Assembly: GCA_963784995.1 (NCBI GenBank)
Contig: CAWATZ010000006.1
Coordinates: 1-64,000, forward strand
Source of the DNA: CAWATZ01 sp963784995
GTDB taxonomy: Bacteria; Planctomycetota; Planctomycetia; Gemmatales; Gemmataceae
Direction of reading: 5' to 3'
DNA: 64,000 nucleotides
Each line of letters starts with the position of its first letter. Within the stretch, counting starts at the first letter, position 1. Of this stretch, positions 57,286 to 64,000 are shown one piece after another. The notes below the pieces were generated by a model, which was given only the letters and a program-made list of their open reading frames with translations, did no database searches and was not told where the DNA came from. A program made the position numbers and the translations under genes.

Positions 57286-57338
57286 TAATCTTACCGCTAG
57301 GTAAGATTATCTTACACGAGGTGTAGGCAACAAGTCAA
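57286..57338 (-). promoter_or_regulatory. Promoter and overlapping palindromic operators of the right-module operon
   Basis: On the minus strand TTGACT (57333-57338) is followed after 18 bases by TAAGAT (57309-57314), a sigma-70-like promoter. Two palindromes overlap it: TAATCTTACC-GCTA-GGTAAGATTA (57286-57309, 10-bp arms) and GTAAGAT-T-ATCTTAC (57301-57315). The -10 element lies inside the shared half-site. Binding of the XRE protein here would block transcription of all six genes. Confidence 0.75.
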
Positions 57339-57362
57339 GGGCAATCGGCCGTCCTGGCCGAA

Positions 57363-57468
57363 CGTCTGGCCCGAGTAAGCTCCGTCCCTTTACGGAACCA
57401 GGGCGTTGAGATAGAATCATCCAGACACGGAGAGGTGCCGGAGCGGCCGATCGGGCCGGTCTCGAAAA
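57363..57468 (+). repeat. Right direct repeat of island (attR)
   Basis: 106 bases equal to 42432-42537 except at three positions. It contains the last codons of the gene that normally precedes the tRNA, the tRNA promoter region and the tRNA 5' half. From 57469 on the true tRNA 3' half continues, so the element has rebuilt a complete tRNA gene. Confidence 0.88.
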
Positions 57469-57515
57469 CCGGTGTGGCAGCAATGCTACCGAGGGTTCGA
57501 ATCCCTCCCTCTCCG
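57429..57515 (+). tRNA. tRNA-Ser (anticodon CGA)
   Basis: An 87-nt class II tRNA. Acceptor GGAGAGG pairs with CCTCTCC. The anticodon stem is CCGGT/ACCGG around loop CTCGAAA, giving anticodon CGA (codon UCG). A long variable arm (GTGGCAG...CTACC region) is typical of serine. The T arm is GAGGG-TTCGAAT-CCCTC. Discriminator G; CCA not encoded. The island has integrated within its anticodon region. Confidence 0.93.
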
Positions 57516-57547
57516 CTTTTTCCACACCGGCGGCTAATCTCCGCTCG

Positions 57548-57675
57548 CCCTTTCTTCCGAACGCTCCAAAAGAGCGGCAGCGACTGCCCGTCCGTCAGCG
57601 CCGTGGGCCGGCCCTGGTGGTTCTCCGCGACTGCGTCCAGGAGAATGTCCAGCGCCTGAAAGATGGTCGCGTGCA
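57548..57675 (-). pseudogene. DUF1501 3'-end remnant
   Basis: 128 bases align without gaps to 59969-60096, the end of the intact DUF1501 gene (roughly 85-90% identical by eye). Translated on the minus strand it reads LHATIFQALDILLDAVAENH and ALTDGQSLPLF, but the stop is lost. It marks the left side of the 57.7-60.0 kb insertion. Confidence 0.8.
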
Positions 57676-57800
57676 AGTGTGAAAGGGGACTCATGTATTT
57701 TCACAAACCGATGTAAATAGATGACCAACCTAGACGACAAGCGGATGTACGAGGTGCTGGAGTACCTTGAGCGTGGACGGCGCTGAGCTGTGGATGCGAC

Positions 57801-58742
57801 TCAGAACGGGATTTCGGACTCGTCAGATGGCTTCGGCGCCTGGCACCCTTGTGCCGAGGACGGAGTAAACCCCAATGCGGGTGCCAGTGTCCCTTCGCGG
57901 AGGTATCTCGCGTAGCGCCGGTATTGATACGCTAGATTCGAGTTGATGATAATCTGGCACCACTCGCGGAGGTTGTCGCTCAGTTCCGAGTTACCGCAAA
58001 TCGTGGACAAAGACGGCACACCGTCCATCAGGAGGGCGGCAAGCTCGTTATAGAGGTCAGCTCTTCCGGAGCCTCGAACAGACCTGGCATAAATGGCGAA
58101 CCGGCCCTTGTGCTGCTGCTTCGACTTGTTCACGAGGTCCAGGAGCGATTCCTTGGGAAACACATACGGGTCAATGATAGCCCGCTCCACATGACTTATG
58201 GAGAGCCTTCCGGATGTGACCGTACAACTTACCTCAGGGTCGGCAGCCTGCGGGTACTTCTCTTGCAGTTTTGCCCTGAACTTGGTGAACGTGCTTTTCG
58301 GATACCCCTCCTCGGCTGGGTGTTCAAAAAGAAAATCGACCTCTTCTATCGTTTTCAACGCCTCCGAGTCCCGTCTGAAACCCGCTGCGCCGGCAGATCG
58401 CAAGCAGACCGCGACATCAGTAGCCTCCAAGAGCGCCTCCGGGCGTAGCTGTAGTGCAATCGGCCCGTATGGATTGGGAACGCCCTTGCCGCCGTTTGCA
58501 AACGTGCGGCCAAAATCAGACAGGTTCACGAATACCTTGTCCCACACGCAGTTGGTGTGGTCCGTCCCATCCGTCTCGAAGGCCGTGAAATGCTGTTTGC
58601 CCACTTCCAGGCAGGCCCGCGATGGAATCCCGCCGACTGCCAAATATGACGAAAAATCTGCGAGTTGGCAGGCGTGATAAAGCGACGCACGCCGGCTTGT
58701 CAGCAGGTTTACGAGCTTGGCAATCTGTCCCTCTCGGATCAT
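57801..58742 (-). CDS. Putative ADP-ribosyltransferase-like (DarT-like) protein
   Basis: 313 residues. ASLYHACQLADFSSYLAVGG and IPSRACLEVGKQHFTAFETD resemble the opening of DarT/PARP-like toxins (a YH motif followed by an xxSxLxxGGI segment). DKVFVNLSDFGRTFANG and VPNPYGPIALQLRPEAL form the next strands. GRLSISHVERAIIDPYVF resembles the later strand that carries the catalytic acidic residue. The C-terminal 110 residues are helical. No macrodomain antitoxin is visible nearby. The gene follows an MgsA-like gene by 36 bases. The fold call is tentative; it could be a different nuclease or transferase fold. Confidence 0.45.
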   Translation of the reverse strand: MIREGQIAKLVNLLTSRRASLYHACQLADFSSYLAVGGIPSRACLEVGKQHFTAFETDGTDHTNCVWDKVFVNLSDFGRTFANGGKGVPNPYGPIALQLRPEALLEATDVAVCLRSAGAAGFRRDSEALKTIEEVDFLFEHPAEEGYPKSTFTKFRAKLQEKYPQAADPEVSCTVTSGRLSISHVERAIIDPYVFPKESLLDLVNKSKQQHKGRFAIYARSVRGSGRADLYNELAALLMDGVPSLSTICGNSELSDNLREWCQIIINSNLAYQYRRYARYLREGTLAPALGFTPSSAQGCQAPKPSDESEIPF

Positions 58743-58778
58743 GTTGCCGTTCTCAGGGCGGGTTCGGAGATAAGGATG

Positions 58779-59678
58779 TCACAAGGTCCGGGGGACGACC
58801 TGTAACCCGCAGACTTCAGTCTCCAGATGTTGCCGCAGGGCCGTTGCCTCTGTACTCAGCAGTTCTGCAACAAGAGGCCGAAGGGTCTGCCACAGAGTTT
58901 GGGCCGTCTCTGGCGTAAGACCCACTTGCTTGAGCCGCCACCGAGTTTCTCGCTCCCACCAATAGGAAGGCGAACTGTCGTTGGCGAGGGCACTCTCGCA
59001 GTAGAAACTCACCCACATTACTTGGCGTACTGGCAGCTTCAACCTCTTTGCGACCTCCCGCAGAGCCGTCTTGCCGGCAGGGGTATGCTTATCCAGGGCG
59101 ACCCAATAAGGTAACGCGCTATTGGTGGATTCGCTGCGGGATACTACGGGAACGTCATGAGTGACGGCGAGGTAAGCCGCGGCCTGCATGAAGGCCCGGT
59201 CCCAAGGCCACCCCCCACCCTTGTAGGCTTTGTAGGCCGCGTCAACGAGCATCCTCTGTTCGTCAGCCAACTCTCGCTTTAGCACCCAGGGCCAGAAATC
59301 TTTGGGCCTCTGAATCGCATTCAGCACGATCCGAATGTCTCGGTCTTCAGGGCATCCATCGAAGACCGTTTCGTCATCTTTCGAGAGAGCGTATGCCAGA
59401 GTTCCCAGCCCGGCTGCATCCTTAACCTTTACATGCCGGGCAACGCACCCCAGGGCCTCAACTGACTTCTCCGGGTCCGGCTTTTGGGGTAGCAGCCCAC
59501 CCAGCGGCCAGCACTCCTCAAACGTGATGACGGCAGCTCTGCTCCTGAGCCAAGTGCCATCGCCGATCTCCCGAAGATGGGCGGCAACCTTGCCGATGAG
59601 GGCTTCTTCTCCGCGCCTTACCGCCTTCTGAAGCAGCGACCGGCATACCTGGTGCGTGTCGGCGCTTGGCTTTCTCAC
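58779..59678 (-). CDS. Protein resembling the MgsA/RarA C-terminal helical domain
   Basis: The GTG at 59678 follows AAGGAG by 5 bases. The 299-residue product opens with a segment containing VCRSLLQKAVRRGEEALIGK and LRSRAAVITFEECWPLGGLL. In MgsA/RarA the corresponding helices carry an IKSxRGxD...ALYWLARM and VIFASEDVGL pattern. Later AAAYLAVTHDVPVVSR and WVALDKHTPAGKTALREVAK also recall that domain. The AAA+ half is missing. A role in sensing replication forks or clamp loaders, coupled to the downstream toxin-like gene, is conceivable. Similarity is distant. Confidence 0.45.
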   Translation of the reverse strand: MRKPSADTHQVCRSLLQKAVRRGEEALIGKVAAHLREIGDGTWLRSRAAVITFEECWPLGGLLPQKPDPEKSVEALGCVARHVKVKDAAGLGTLAYALSKDDETVFDGCPEDRDIRIVLNAIQRPKDFWPWVLKRELADEQRMLVDAAYKAYKGGGWPWDRAFMQAAAYLAVTHDVPVVSRSESTNSALPYWVALDKHTPAGKTALREVAKRLKLPVRQVMWVSFYCESALANDSSPSYWWERETRWRLKQVGLTPETAQTLWQTLRPLVAELLSTEATALRQHLETEVCGLQVVPRTL

Positions 59679-59986
59679 GGTTACTCCTTCTGCCCTTGGT
59701 AGAGTTAGCGGGCAATGCGAAGCCAGCCGCCGGTTCAAGCTGACCTGGACTTTACGGTGCGCTGACTTGCAGTTCAACGACAAACAGCGATTTTTGTCTA
59801 CAGGCCAACAATACAAGTGTATAGAAAGTCAGAAAGCCGAAGAAGCCCAGCAGCCAGATGAGACTCCTCAACCGTCCGACAGCACGATTCTGCCGGTGCG
59901 CTGGAGGGAATGCGGGCGGTTGGGTCGGGAACGCAATTGGTTCCCAGATGGCGGCTACCCCTCACCCACCCTTTCTTCCCAGCGCG
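59679..59986. other. Intergenic region right of the accessory pair
   Basis: No gene is supported. It includes the right copy of the duplicated DUF1501 3' flank from 59969. The sequence just upstream of the GTG at 59678 should hold the promoter of the accessory pair. Confidence 0.35.
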
Positions 59987-61387
59987 CTAAAAGAGCGGTA
60001 ACGGCCGGCCGTCCGTCAGCGCCACAGGCCGCCCCTGGTGGTCCTCCGCGGCTGCGTCCAGGGGAATGCCCAGCGCCTGAAAGATGGTCGCGTGCAGGTC
60101 GTTGGGACCACAGGGATGCTCGTGGGGATAGGCCCCGATGCGGTCCGAGCTGCCGTACACCTGCCCGCCGCGAATGCCGCCACCCGCCAGGGCCACCGAA
60201 TAACAGTACGGATAGTGGTTGCGGCCCGTGCCCATGATCTTCGGCGTGCGGCCGAATTCCGTGAGCCAGACCACCAGCGTCTGGTCCAGCAAACCGCGCG
60301 CGGCCAGGTCGTCGAGCAGGGCGGCGCTGGCCTGCTCCAGCGGCGGCAGCAGGTCCCGTTTCAGCCGATTGAAGTTGTCGCCGTGCGTGTCCCAGTGATC
60401 GCCGGCGGAGCCGTTGAGGTCGCCCGCGGCACAGATCACGGTCACCAGCGGCACCCCCGCTTCCACCAGCCGGCGGGCCAGCAGCACGCTGGTGCCGCAC
60501 ACGTGGTCGCCGTACCGGTCCCGGACCCGGGGGTCTTCGCGGTCCAGGTCCAGAGTGGCCCGCACCCTGGGACTGAGCAGCAGGTCCAGGGCCCGCTCCT
60601 GGAAGTGCTGATAGCCGCGAACGATGGGGAGGTCGGGCAGCGGCTTTTCGAGGCTCTGCACCAGGGCCGCGCGGTCGCGGATGCGGTTACTGTCCACGTC
60701 CGGGGCCGGCTTGAGGACCAGGGCGCCCAGGTCGCGGGAGACGCCGCCGTAGGGCCGGCCGCGGTCGGGCCGGAGCAGCAGCGGTGCGTACGCCTGACCG
60801 AGCCAGCCGGGACCATCGCCGGCCTGCAAGGTGTTGTTATCGACCAGCGGATAGGGGAGCTGCACCGCACCCGGCAGGCCCCGCGGCGGCCGGCGCAGCC
60901 GGGCGACCATCGAGCCGAGATTGGGCCAGTCCTGTACCGACGGCGCCAGGTTCGCCGCCACCTCGGGCTGCGGAGGCGGATGGCCCGTGAGGTTCCAATA
61001 CATCCCCTTGCCGTGAGCCGAGCACTGGTGGTGGATCGAGCGAATGACGGCCAGCCGGTGCATTTGCCGGGCCAGCAGAGGCATGTGCTCGCCGACGCGA
61101 ATCCCGGGAACGGAGGTGGCGATGGGCTTGAACTCCCCGCGCACCTCGGCCGGGGCATCGGGTTTGGGGTCCCAGGTGTCCACGTGGCTGGTTCCTCCCC
61201 AGCAAAACAGCACGATGCACGACCGGGCCTTGCCGATTCCGCCCGCCCGGCCGGTGCTGCCAGCCGCCCGACTGTGCAGCGCCAGGAACTCGGGCAACGA
61301 CAGGCCCAGCAAGCCAAGACGCAGCAGTCCGCGGCGGCTGAGCGTGTTGTCCCGGAGTGATTCGGCATTTCGCAGCTTCGACGTCAT
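59987..61387 (-). CDS. DUF1501 protein (sulfatase-like, Tat-exported)
   Basis: The ATG at 61387 gives 466 residues. A Tat leader (SRRGLLRLGLLGLSLPEFLA) is followed by ARSCIVLFCWGGTSHVDTWD, the N-terminal metal-site strand of DUF1501. VIRSIHHQCSAHGKGMYWNL, then TVICAAGDLNGSAGDHWDTH, and TLVVWLTEFGRTPKIMGTGR are the family's conserved blocks, which resemble alkaline-phosphatase/sulfatase metal ligands. DUF1501 proteins abound in planctomycetes, usually beside DUF1549/DUF1553 cytochrome-type genes; none is next to this copy. The true substrate is unknown. Its 3' end is duplicated at 57548. Confidence 0.92.
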   Translation of the reverse strand: MTSKLRNAESLRDNTLSRRGLLRLGLLGLSLPEFLALHSRAAGSTGRAGGIGKARSCIVLFCWGGTSHVDTWDPKPDAPAEVRGEFKPIATSVPGIRVGEHMPLLARQMHRLAVIRSIHHQCSAHGKGMYWNLTGHPPPQPEVAANLAPSVQDWPNLGSMVARLRRPPRGLPGAVQLPYPLVDNNTLQAGDGPGWLGQAYAPLLLRPDRGRPYGGVSRDLGALVLKPAPDVDSNRIRDRAALVQSLEKPLPDLPIVRGYQHFQERALDLLLSPRVRATLDLDREDPRVRDRYGDHVCGTSVLLARRLVEAGVPLVTVICAAGDLNGSAGDHWDTHGDNFNRLKRDLLPPLEQASAALLDDLAARGLLDQTLVVWLTEFGRTPKIMGTGRNHYPYCYSVALAGGGIRGGQVYGSSDRIGAYPHEHPCGPNDLHATIFQALGIPLDAAAEDHQGRPVALTDGRPLPLF

Positions 61388-61593
61388 CGTCTCGCCCCCT
61401 TCAAACCGTGAACAGCGCTGCCAGTCCATTGTGCTGGAGTGCCTGGAGGTTTCGCTTCCGAAAAGTCTAGAATATCTCAGTGGCCGGGAGAAGAGCCAGG
61501 GAAATTATCCCGAGTTCTGGGTCCTGCCCGCTCATCCTCCCGAAGAAAGAGTCCGCGAGCAAACCGGAACACGAGTGATTGGTGCCGTGAGCC

Positions 61594-62673
61594 ATGACAA
61601 GAACCAGCACGCAACCGGGCCTCGACCCCCTGAGCCAGCTGATCGCCGAGGCAGTTCAGCAGCCCGACCCTGTCCTTTCTAACCTTCAGGTAACGTACGC
61701 CCATTACCAGCTTTCTCTGGCGCTGCAGCAAGTCGTTGGCCCTGAAGGGGGCGCCAATTTCCACACCTGGGCCACGTGGGGATCGCGCAAGGCCGGCGTG
61801 ACCATCCGCCAGGAAGGACTGGAGCGGGCCCTGCGGGAAGTGACCCTTCTCTCCTCCTGCACTGGCATGGCGGCTGGCTTGCTGCTGGGATTGGTCCTGT
61901 GGCGCTGGCTGCCGTGGTGGATCGTGCCGGGGCTGTCCGGCGTGGGGGCGGCCTGTGCGGCCTGGACAGGCCGACGGTGGCTGATCCTGGGCAGACGCCG
62001 GGCTGCCGAGTGCATGCTGGCCGGCAACCGGACTGTACTCGAAGACATCGGCGGCCAGACGGCCCGCTTTATTGCCTGGTTTCACCAGGCCAGGGGGCCT
62101 GACCCTGCCTCGTTCGCTCGCTTCCTGGAAGGCTTTCGAGGCGGCAAGACCGAGGAGGGAGGACAGGACCTGCTGCGGCGGGCGTTCACCCACTATCACC
62201 GGGCCGCTTTGACTGACTCCGTACAGGTCAAGCAGCAGGCCGTCTTTCTGGCCAACTGTCTGGCCATCCTGCACGAACACGTACGTTTACAGCCTTACAT
62301 TGCTGGCGCCCTGCCCTGGATCGTGCGGCGCTGCGTCACCTGCCGGCTGCTTCGTTACGACGTCGGACCGCTGCGCCTGGCCGTGGGCGACGACGTGCCC
62401 AGCCTGGCCGGCCTGGATTATCCCGAATCGCTGCGGACGCTGACCGACCCGGAGCTGGTGGAGCTGCTGTTCGGCCGTGACGGCCTGGACCGTGGCGGCA
62501 ACACCCTGGCTGGGACTGGAAGCAGCGACTGGACCCGTCTGGACCAGCGCATGAGATACGTGGTCAATCTCTTCCGCGCACTGCACCTGCACCCGGACGT
62601 GTTCACGGCCCCGTATACGGCCAGCCAGTTCGAGCAGATTCGCGCCGGTCAGGTCCCACCAGGCCCGTTGTGA
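61594..62673 (+). CDS. Conserved hypothetical membrane protein
   Basis: 359 residues. The first 90 are soluble (AVQQPDPVLSNLQVTYAHYQ). Two adjacent membrane helices follow (GMAAGLLLGLVLWRWLPWWI; VPGLSGVGAACAAWTG). A helical cytoplasmic domain of about 230 residues includes VKQQAVFLANCLAILHEHVR and MRYVVNLFRALHLHPDVFTA. No recognisable catalytic motif. Divergent from DUF1501, so it has its own promoter in the ~200-base gap. The function is unknown. Confidence 0.7.
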   Translation: MTRTSTQPGLDPLSQLIAEAVQQPDPVLSNLQVTYAHYQLSLALQQVVGPEGGANFHTWATWGSRKAGVTIRQEGLERALREVTLLSSCTGMAAGLLLGLVLWRWLPWWIVPGLSGVGAACAAWTGRRWLILGRRRAAECMLAGNRTVLEDIGGQTARFIAWFHQARGPDPASFARFLEGFRGGKTEEGGQDLLRRAFTHYHRAALTDSVQVKQQAVFLANCLAILHEHVRLQPYIAGALPWIVRRCVTCRLLRYDVGPLRLAVGDDVPSLAGLDYPESLRTLTDPELVELLFGRDGLDRGGNTLAGTGSSDWTRLDQRMRYVVNLFRALHLHPDVFTAPYTASQFEQIRAGQVPPGPL

Positions 62674-62730
62674 TGGCACGGCACGTCGTCGGCTGTCGCG
62701 ATCAAGGCAAGCAAGACTGAACCAAGCGGA

Positions 62731-63507
62731 TTAAATGTCGTTGGTCTTGCTAATGCGCGGAGCGATCAACCCAAGGAATGCGCGCACGTTCGGAATTCGA
62801 GCCACCTCGACTAAAACCCAGTTATTATTAACTCCGGCTTTCGATATTTTGACAAACCCATTCTCCACCTTCAGTTGACCTACTTCACCCCAAGGAAGCT
62901 CTTCTTGCCGATAGCCCAGGCCGGTGGGGTTAAGCGTAAAGTCCCCAAACGCTACTGTCTCGCCTCGTGCCAAAGCTTGTTGTAAAACCGGGAACCTGCG
63001 GCTCGTGACCTCTTGCTGAATTGTCTCCCCTAAGACCGCCATGTCGCGGAGAGGCCCTTTCACGATCACACTTTCCCCGTCGTAGCGGCGGAGAGTAAAC
63101 CGCTCTTCGCTGTGGTTGTATGAGCCATTGATGAACACGTGCTTCACGTCCTCGGTGACTGACTCAATGTCGTCCCATCGGCAGGCAGTCGCCTGACTAC
63201 CCACAATAACGACCAATCCATCCCGAAACACCAACACGCGCCGGCGCATCCTGAAGAGAGCGACTACCATCCCCACTACAAAAAACGAACAAAGTACTCC
63301 AACAATAATCAGAAAAGCCGTTCGATCACTATTGGCTGGCATCTTTCGAGCTGCCAAAGGCGTCAAAACAGCAAAGATCAACAGCAAGAGGAGCGGATAC
63401 ACCAAGCCGGTGCGTGTATGCCAAGAGGCGCCGCCCGCGTGTTCTGCTACAAGGGGACCGAGAGATTGCGTCACATCAGGTAGATCGTTCACCGATGGCG
63501 TGGCCAC
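62731..63507 (-). CDS. Membrane protein with DUF6585/PH-like domain
   Basis: 258 residues. Two transmembrane helices (VYPLLLLLIFAVLTPLAA; FLIIVGVLCSFFVVGMVVAL) precede MRRRVLVFRDGLVVIVGSQA, ACRWDDIESVTEDVKHVFIN and RFTLRRYDGESVIVKGP. This beta pattern (xxVFxDGLVxxxxxxxxxxxWDDI) is the PH-like domain of a family widespread in planctomycetes and streptomycetes. It is probably a cytoplasmic domain held at the membrane. Role unknown; no partner gene adjacent. Confidence 0.7.
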   Translation of the reverse strand: MATPSVNDLPDVTQSLGPLVAEHAGGASWHTRTGLVYPLLLLLIFAVLTPLAARKMPANSDRTAFLIIVGVLCSFFVVGMVVALFRMRRRVLVFRDGLVVIVGSQATACRWDDIESVTEDVKHVFINGSYNHSEERFTLRRYDGESVIVKGPLRDMAVLGETIQQEVTSRRFPVLQQALARGETVAFGDFTLNPTGLGYRQEELPWGEVGQLKVENGFVKISKAGVNNNWVLVEVARIPNVRAFLGLIAPRISKTNDI

Positions 63508-63543
63508 GTGCGTTACCTTGTTGGGTTCAGAAGGCCTCTGATG

Positions 63544-64000
63544 TTACTTCTTGGCGAGGATGAGATCCACCAGCCAGCACCCACGTACGTGCGTCGCTGG
63601 CCCGCGGCCGTGGTCAAGCAACTGTTCGTCCGCGCACCCGGCATCCTCGAGCGCGTCCGCCAGGATCGGCAGCTGGTCAAATGCGGACAACTCATACGCG
63701 CCACGAGCGAGGGCGACGACCTGGGACGTTCGCCACCCCGGATCGAACACCGGGGGTGGCCGGAACGGATTCCCGAACAGGTCGCGCAGGAACTCCGCCT
63801 GAGCCGCCTCCTCTGGCCCATCGTCCGGCGGGGCGGGCTGACAGCGGCGGGCATACCTCGCCCAGCGGCTGGCCTCGACTGCGGCTGTCCCCGCGTCCTC
63901 GGCGACCACGGCCGCGGCGGCAAGCGCGAATGCTCGGAGGAGGCTGCTGGCCTGGGAACTCGCTGCTGGCCTCATCCGGTGTCGTGCCAGATCCAATCTG
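63544..64000 (-). CDS. Gemmata-type repeat-end hypothetical protein, 5'-truncated by window edge
   Basis: The frame stays open to the window end, so the start lies outside. The visible 150 residues contain FLRDLFGNPFRPPPVFDPGW, VVALARGAYELSAFDQLPIL and ADALEDAGCADEQLL, and finish HVRGCWLVDLILAKK. This ending (FGNPFRP, then LPILADALEDAGC, then a RGCWxVDLxL tail) is one of the commonest hypothetical families in Gemmata-like genomes, usually preceded by a CxxAxxxCRR helix that may lie further left in the protein. The first residues here are degenerate. Function unknown; the family is a useful taxonomic marker. Confidence 0.75.
   Translation of the reverse strand, partial: RLDLARHRMRPAASSQASSLLRAFALAAAAVVAEDAGTAAVEASRWARYARRCQPAPPDDGPEEAAQAEFLRDLFGNPFRPPPVFDPGWRTSQVVALARGAYELSAFDQLPILADALEDAGCADEQLLDHGRGPATHVRGCWLVDLILAKK

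Larger units (their letters stand above)
42538..57362. mobile_element. Composite genomic island integrated in tRNA-Ser(CGA)
   Basis: About 14.8 kb lie between a truncated tRNA 5' half on the left and an intact tRNA on the right, bounded by 106-bp direct repeats. The element restores the tRNA by supplying the 5' half together with its promoter region. The cargo is mostly small genes with no core function, a TA-like pair, a defence-style kinase and a nucleotide-metabolism operon. A third copy of the adjacent gene end (50855-50980) divides it into two modules. No integrase, relaxase or structural phage gene is recognisable, so the element is non-autonomous or has lost its integrase. Confidence 0.82.
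57676..59968. mobile_element. 2.3-kb insert between duplicated DUF1501 ends
   Basis: The stretch is bordered by the truncated and intact copies of the DUF1501 3' end and holds two leftward genes of accessory type. No transposase is present. The duplication, not a short target-site repeat, suggests entry by homologous or site-specific exchange next to the tRNA hot spot. Confidence 0.55.

Noticed and set aside
57335..57694. Leftward open frame across the tRNA and DUF1501 remnant
   Set aside because: It runs through the tRNA gene antisense and only contains the DUF1501 end by chance continuity after loss of its stop.

Overview
The window looks like chromosome of a planctomycete close to the Gemmataceae. 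The DNA is GC-rich. It carries several families that are hallmarks of that group: DUF1559 pseudopilin-like proteins, DUF1501 and TIGR03000 proteins, Ser/Thr kinases fused to ATPase and TPR regions, GYF_2-domain kinases, and repeat-end proteins with a short GCW/VDL signature. Many genes need a frame change to restore the family sequence. The changes are clustered (tandem kinases, HEAT paralogues, N-terminus of the island kinase), so they are either real decay or residual assembly indels.

Layout. 1-0.8 kb: an AlpA/excisionase-like HTH gene running off the left edge, next to a radical-SAM gene cut off just after its CxxxCxxC motif. 0.9-6.3 kb: three secreted HEAT-type paralogues, two of them frameshifted. 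6.5-12.4 kb: LemA, M48 protease, an FAD oxidase/APC permease pair and a small membrane protein. 12.6-13.8 kb: an Rpn-like PD-(D/E)XK protein with a well-placed internal ribosome-binding site, followed by a duplicated copy of just its C-terminal small frame. 14.1-27 kb: a PDZ/coiled-coil protein, then a tripartite efflux cluster (adaptor, two RND permeases, outer-membrane factor). 27.5-33.2 kb: lipoprotein, DUF1559, Tat-exported protein, serine hydrolase, MFS. 33.2-40.4 kb: two tandem kinase-ATPase-TPR genes. 40.8-42.4 kb: a hypothetical gene ending beside the island.

The main accessory region is a ~15 kb island (about 42.5-57.4 kb) lying in a tRNA-Ser(CGA) gene. A 106-bp direct repeat, which includes the 5' half of the tRNA, flanks it. 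A third, older-looking copy of the neighbouring gene end sits in the middle at 50.85 kb, so the island is probably composite. The left module has a kinase-GYF_2-DUF4268-repeat protein, a DUF433/DUF5615 toxin-antitoxin-like pair and small unknown genes. The right module is one tight operon: XRE regulator, ImmA/IrrE protease, thymidylate-synthase-like enzyme, dTMP-kinase fused to a 5-hmdU-kinase/aGPT-type helical domain, a phosphotransferase-fold protein and a MazG-like pyrophosphohydrolase. This is a coherent candidate nucleotide-modification or defence system under repressor/protease control. No integrase gene is visible.

Right of the tRNA a second insert (57.7-60.0 kb) splits a duplicated DUF1501 3' end and carries a putative ADP-ribosyltransferase-like gene with an MgsA/RarA-C-like gene. 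Together these suggest an integration hot spot. Long, nearly perfect palindromes recur between genes across the core part, and one has been absorbed in frame into an RND permease gene.
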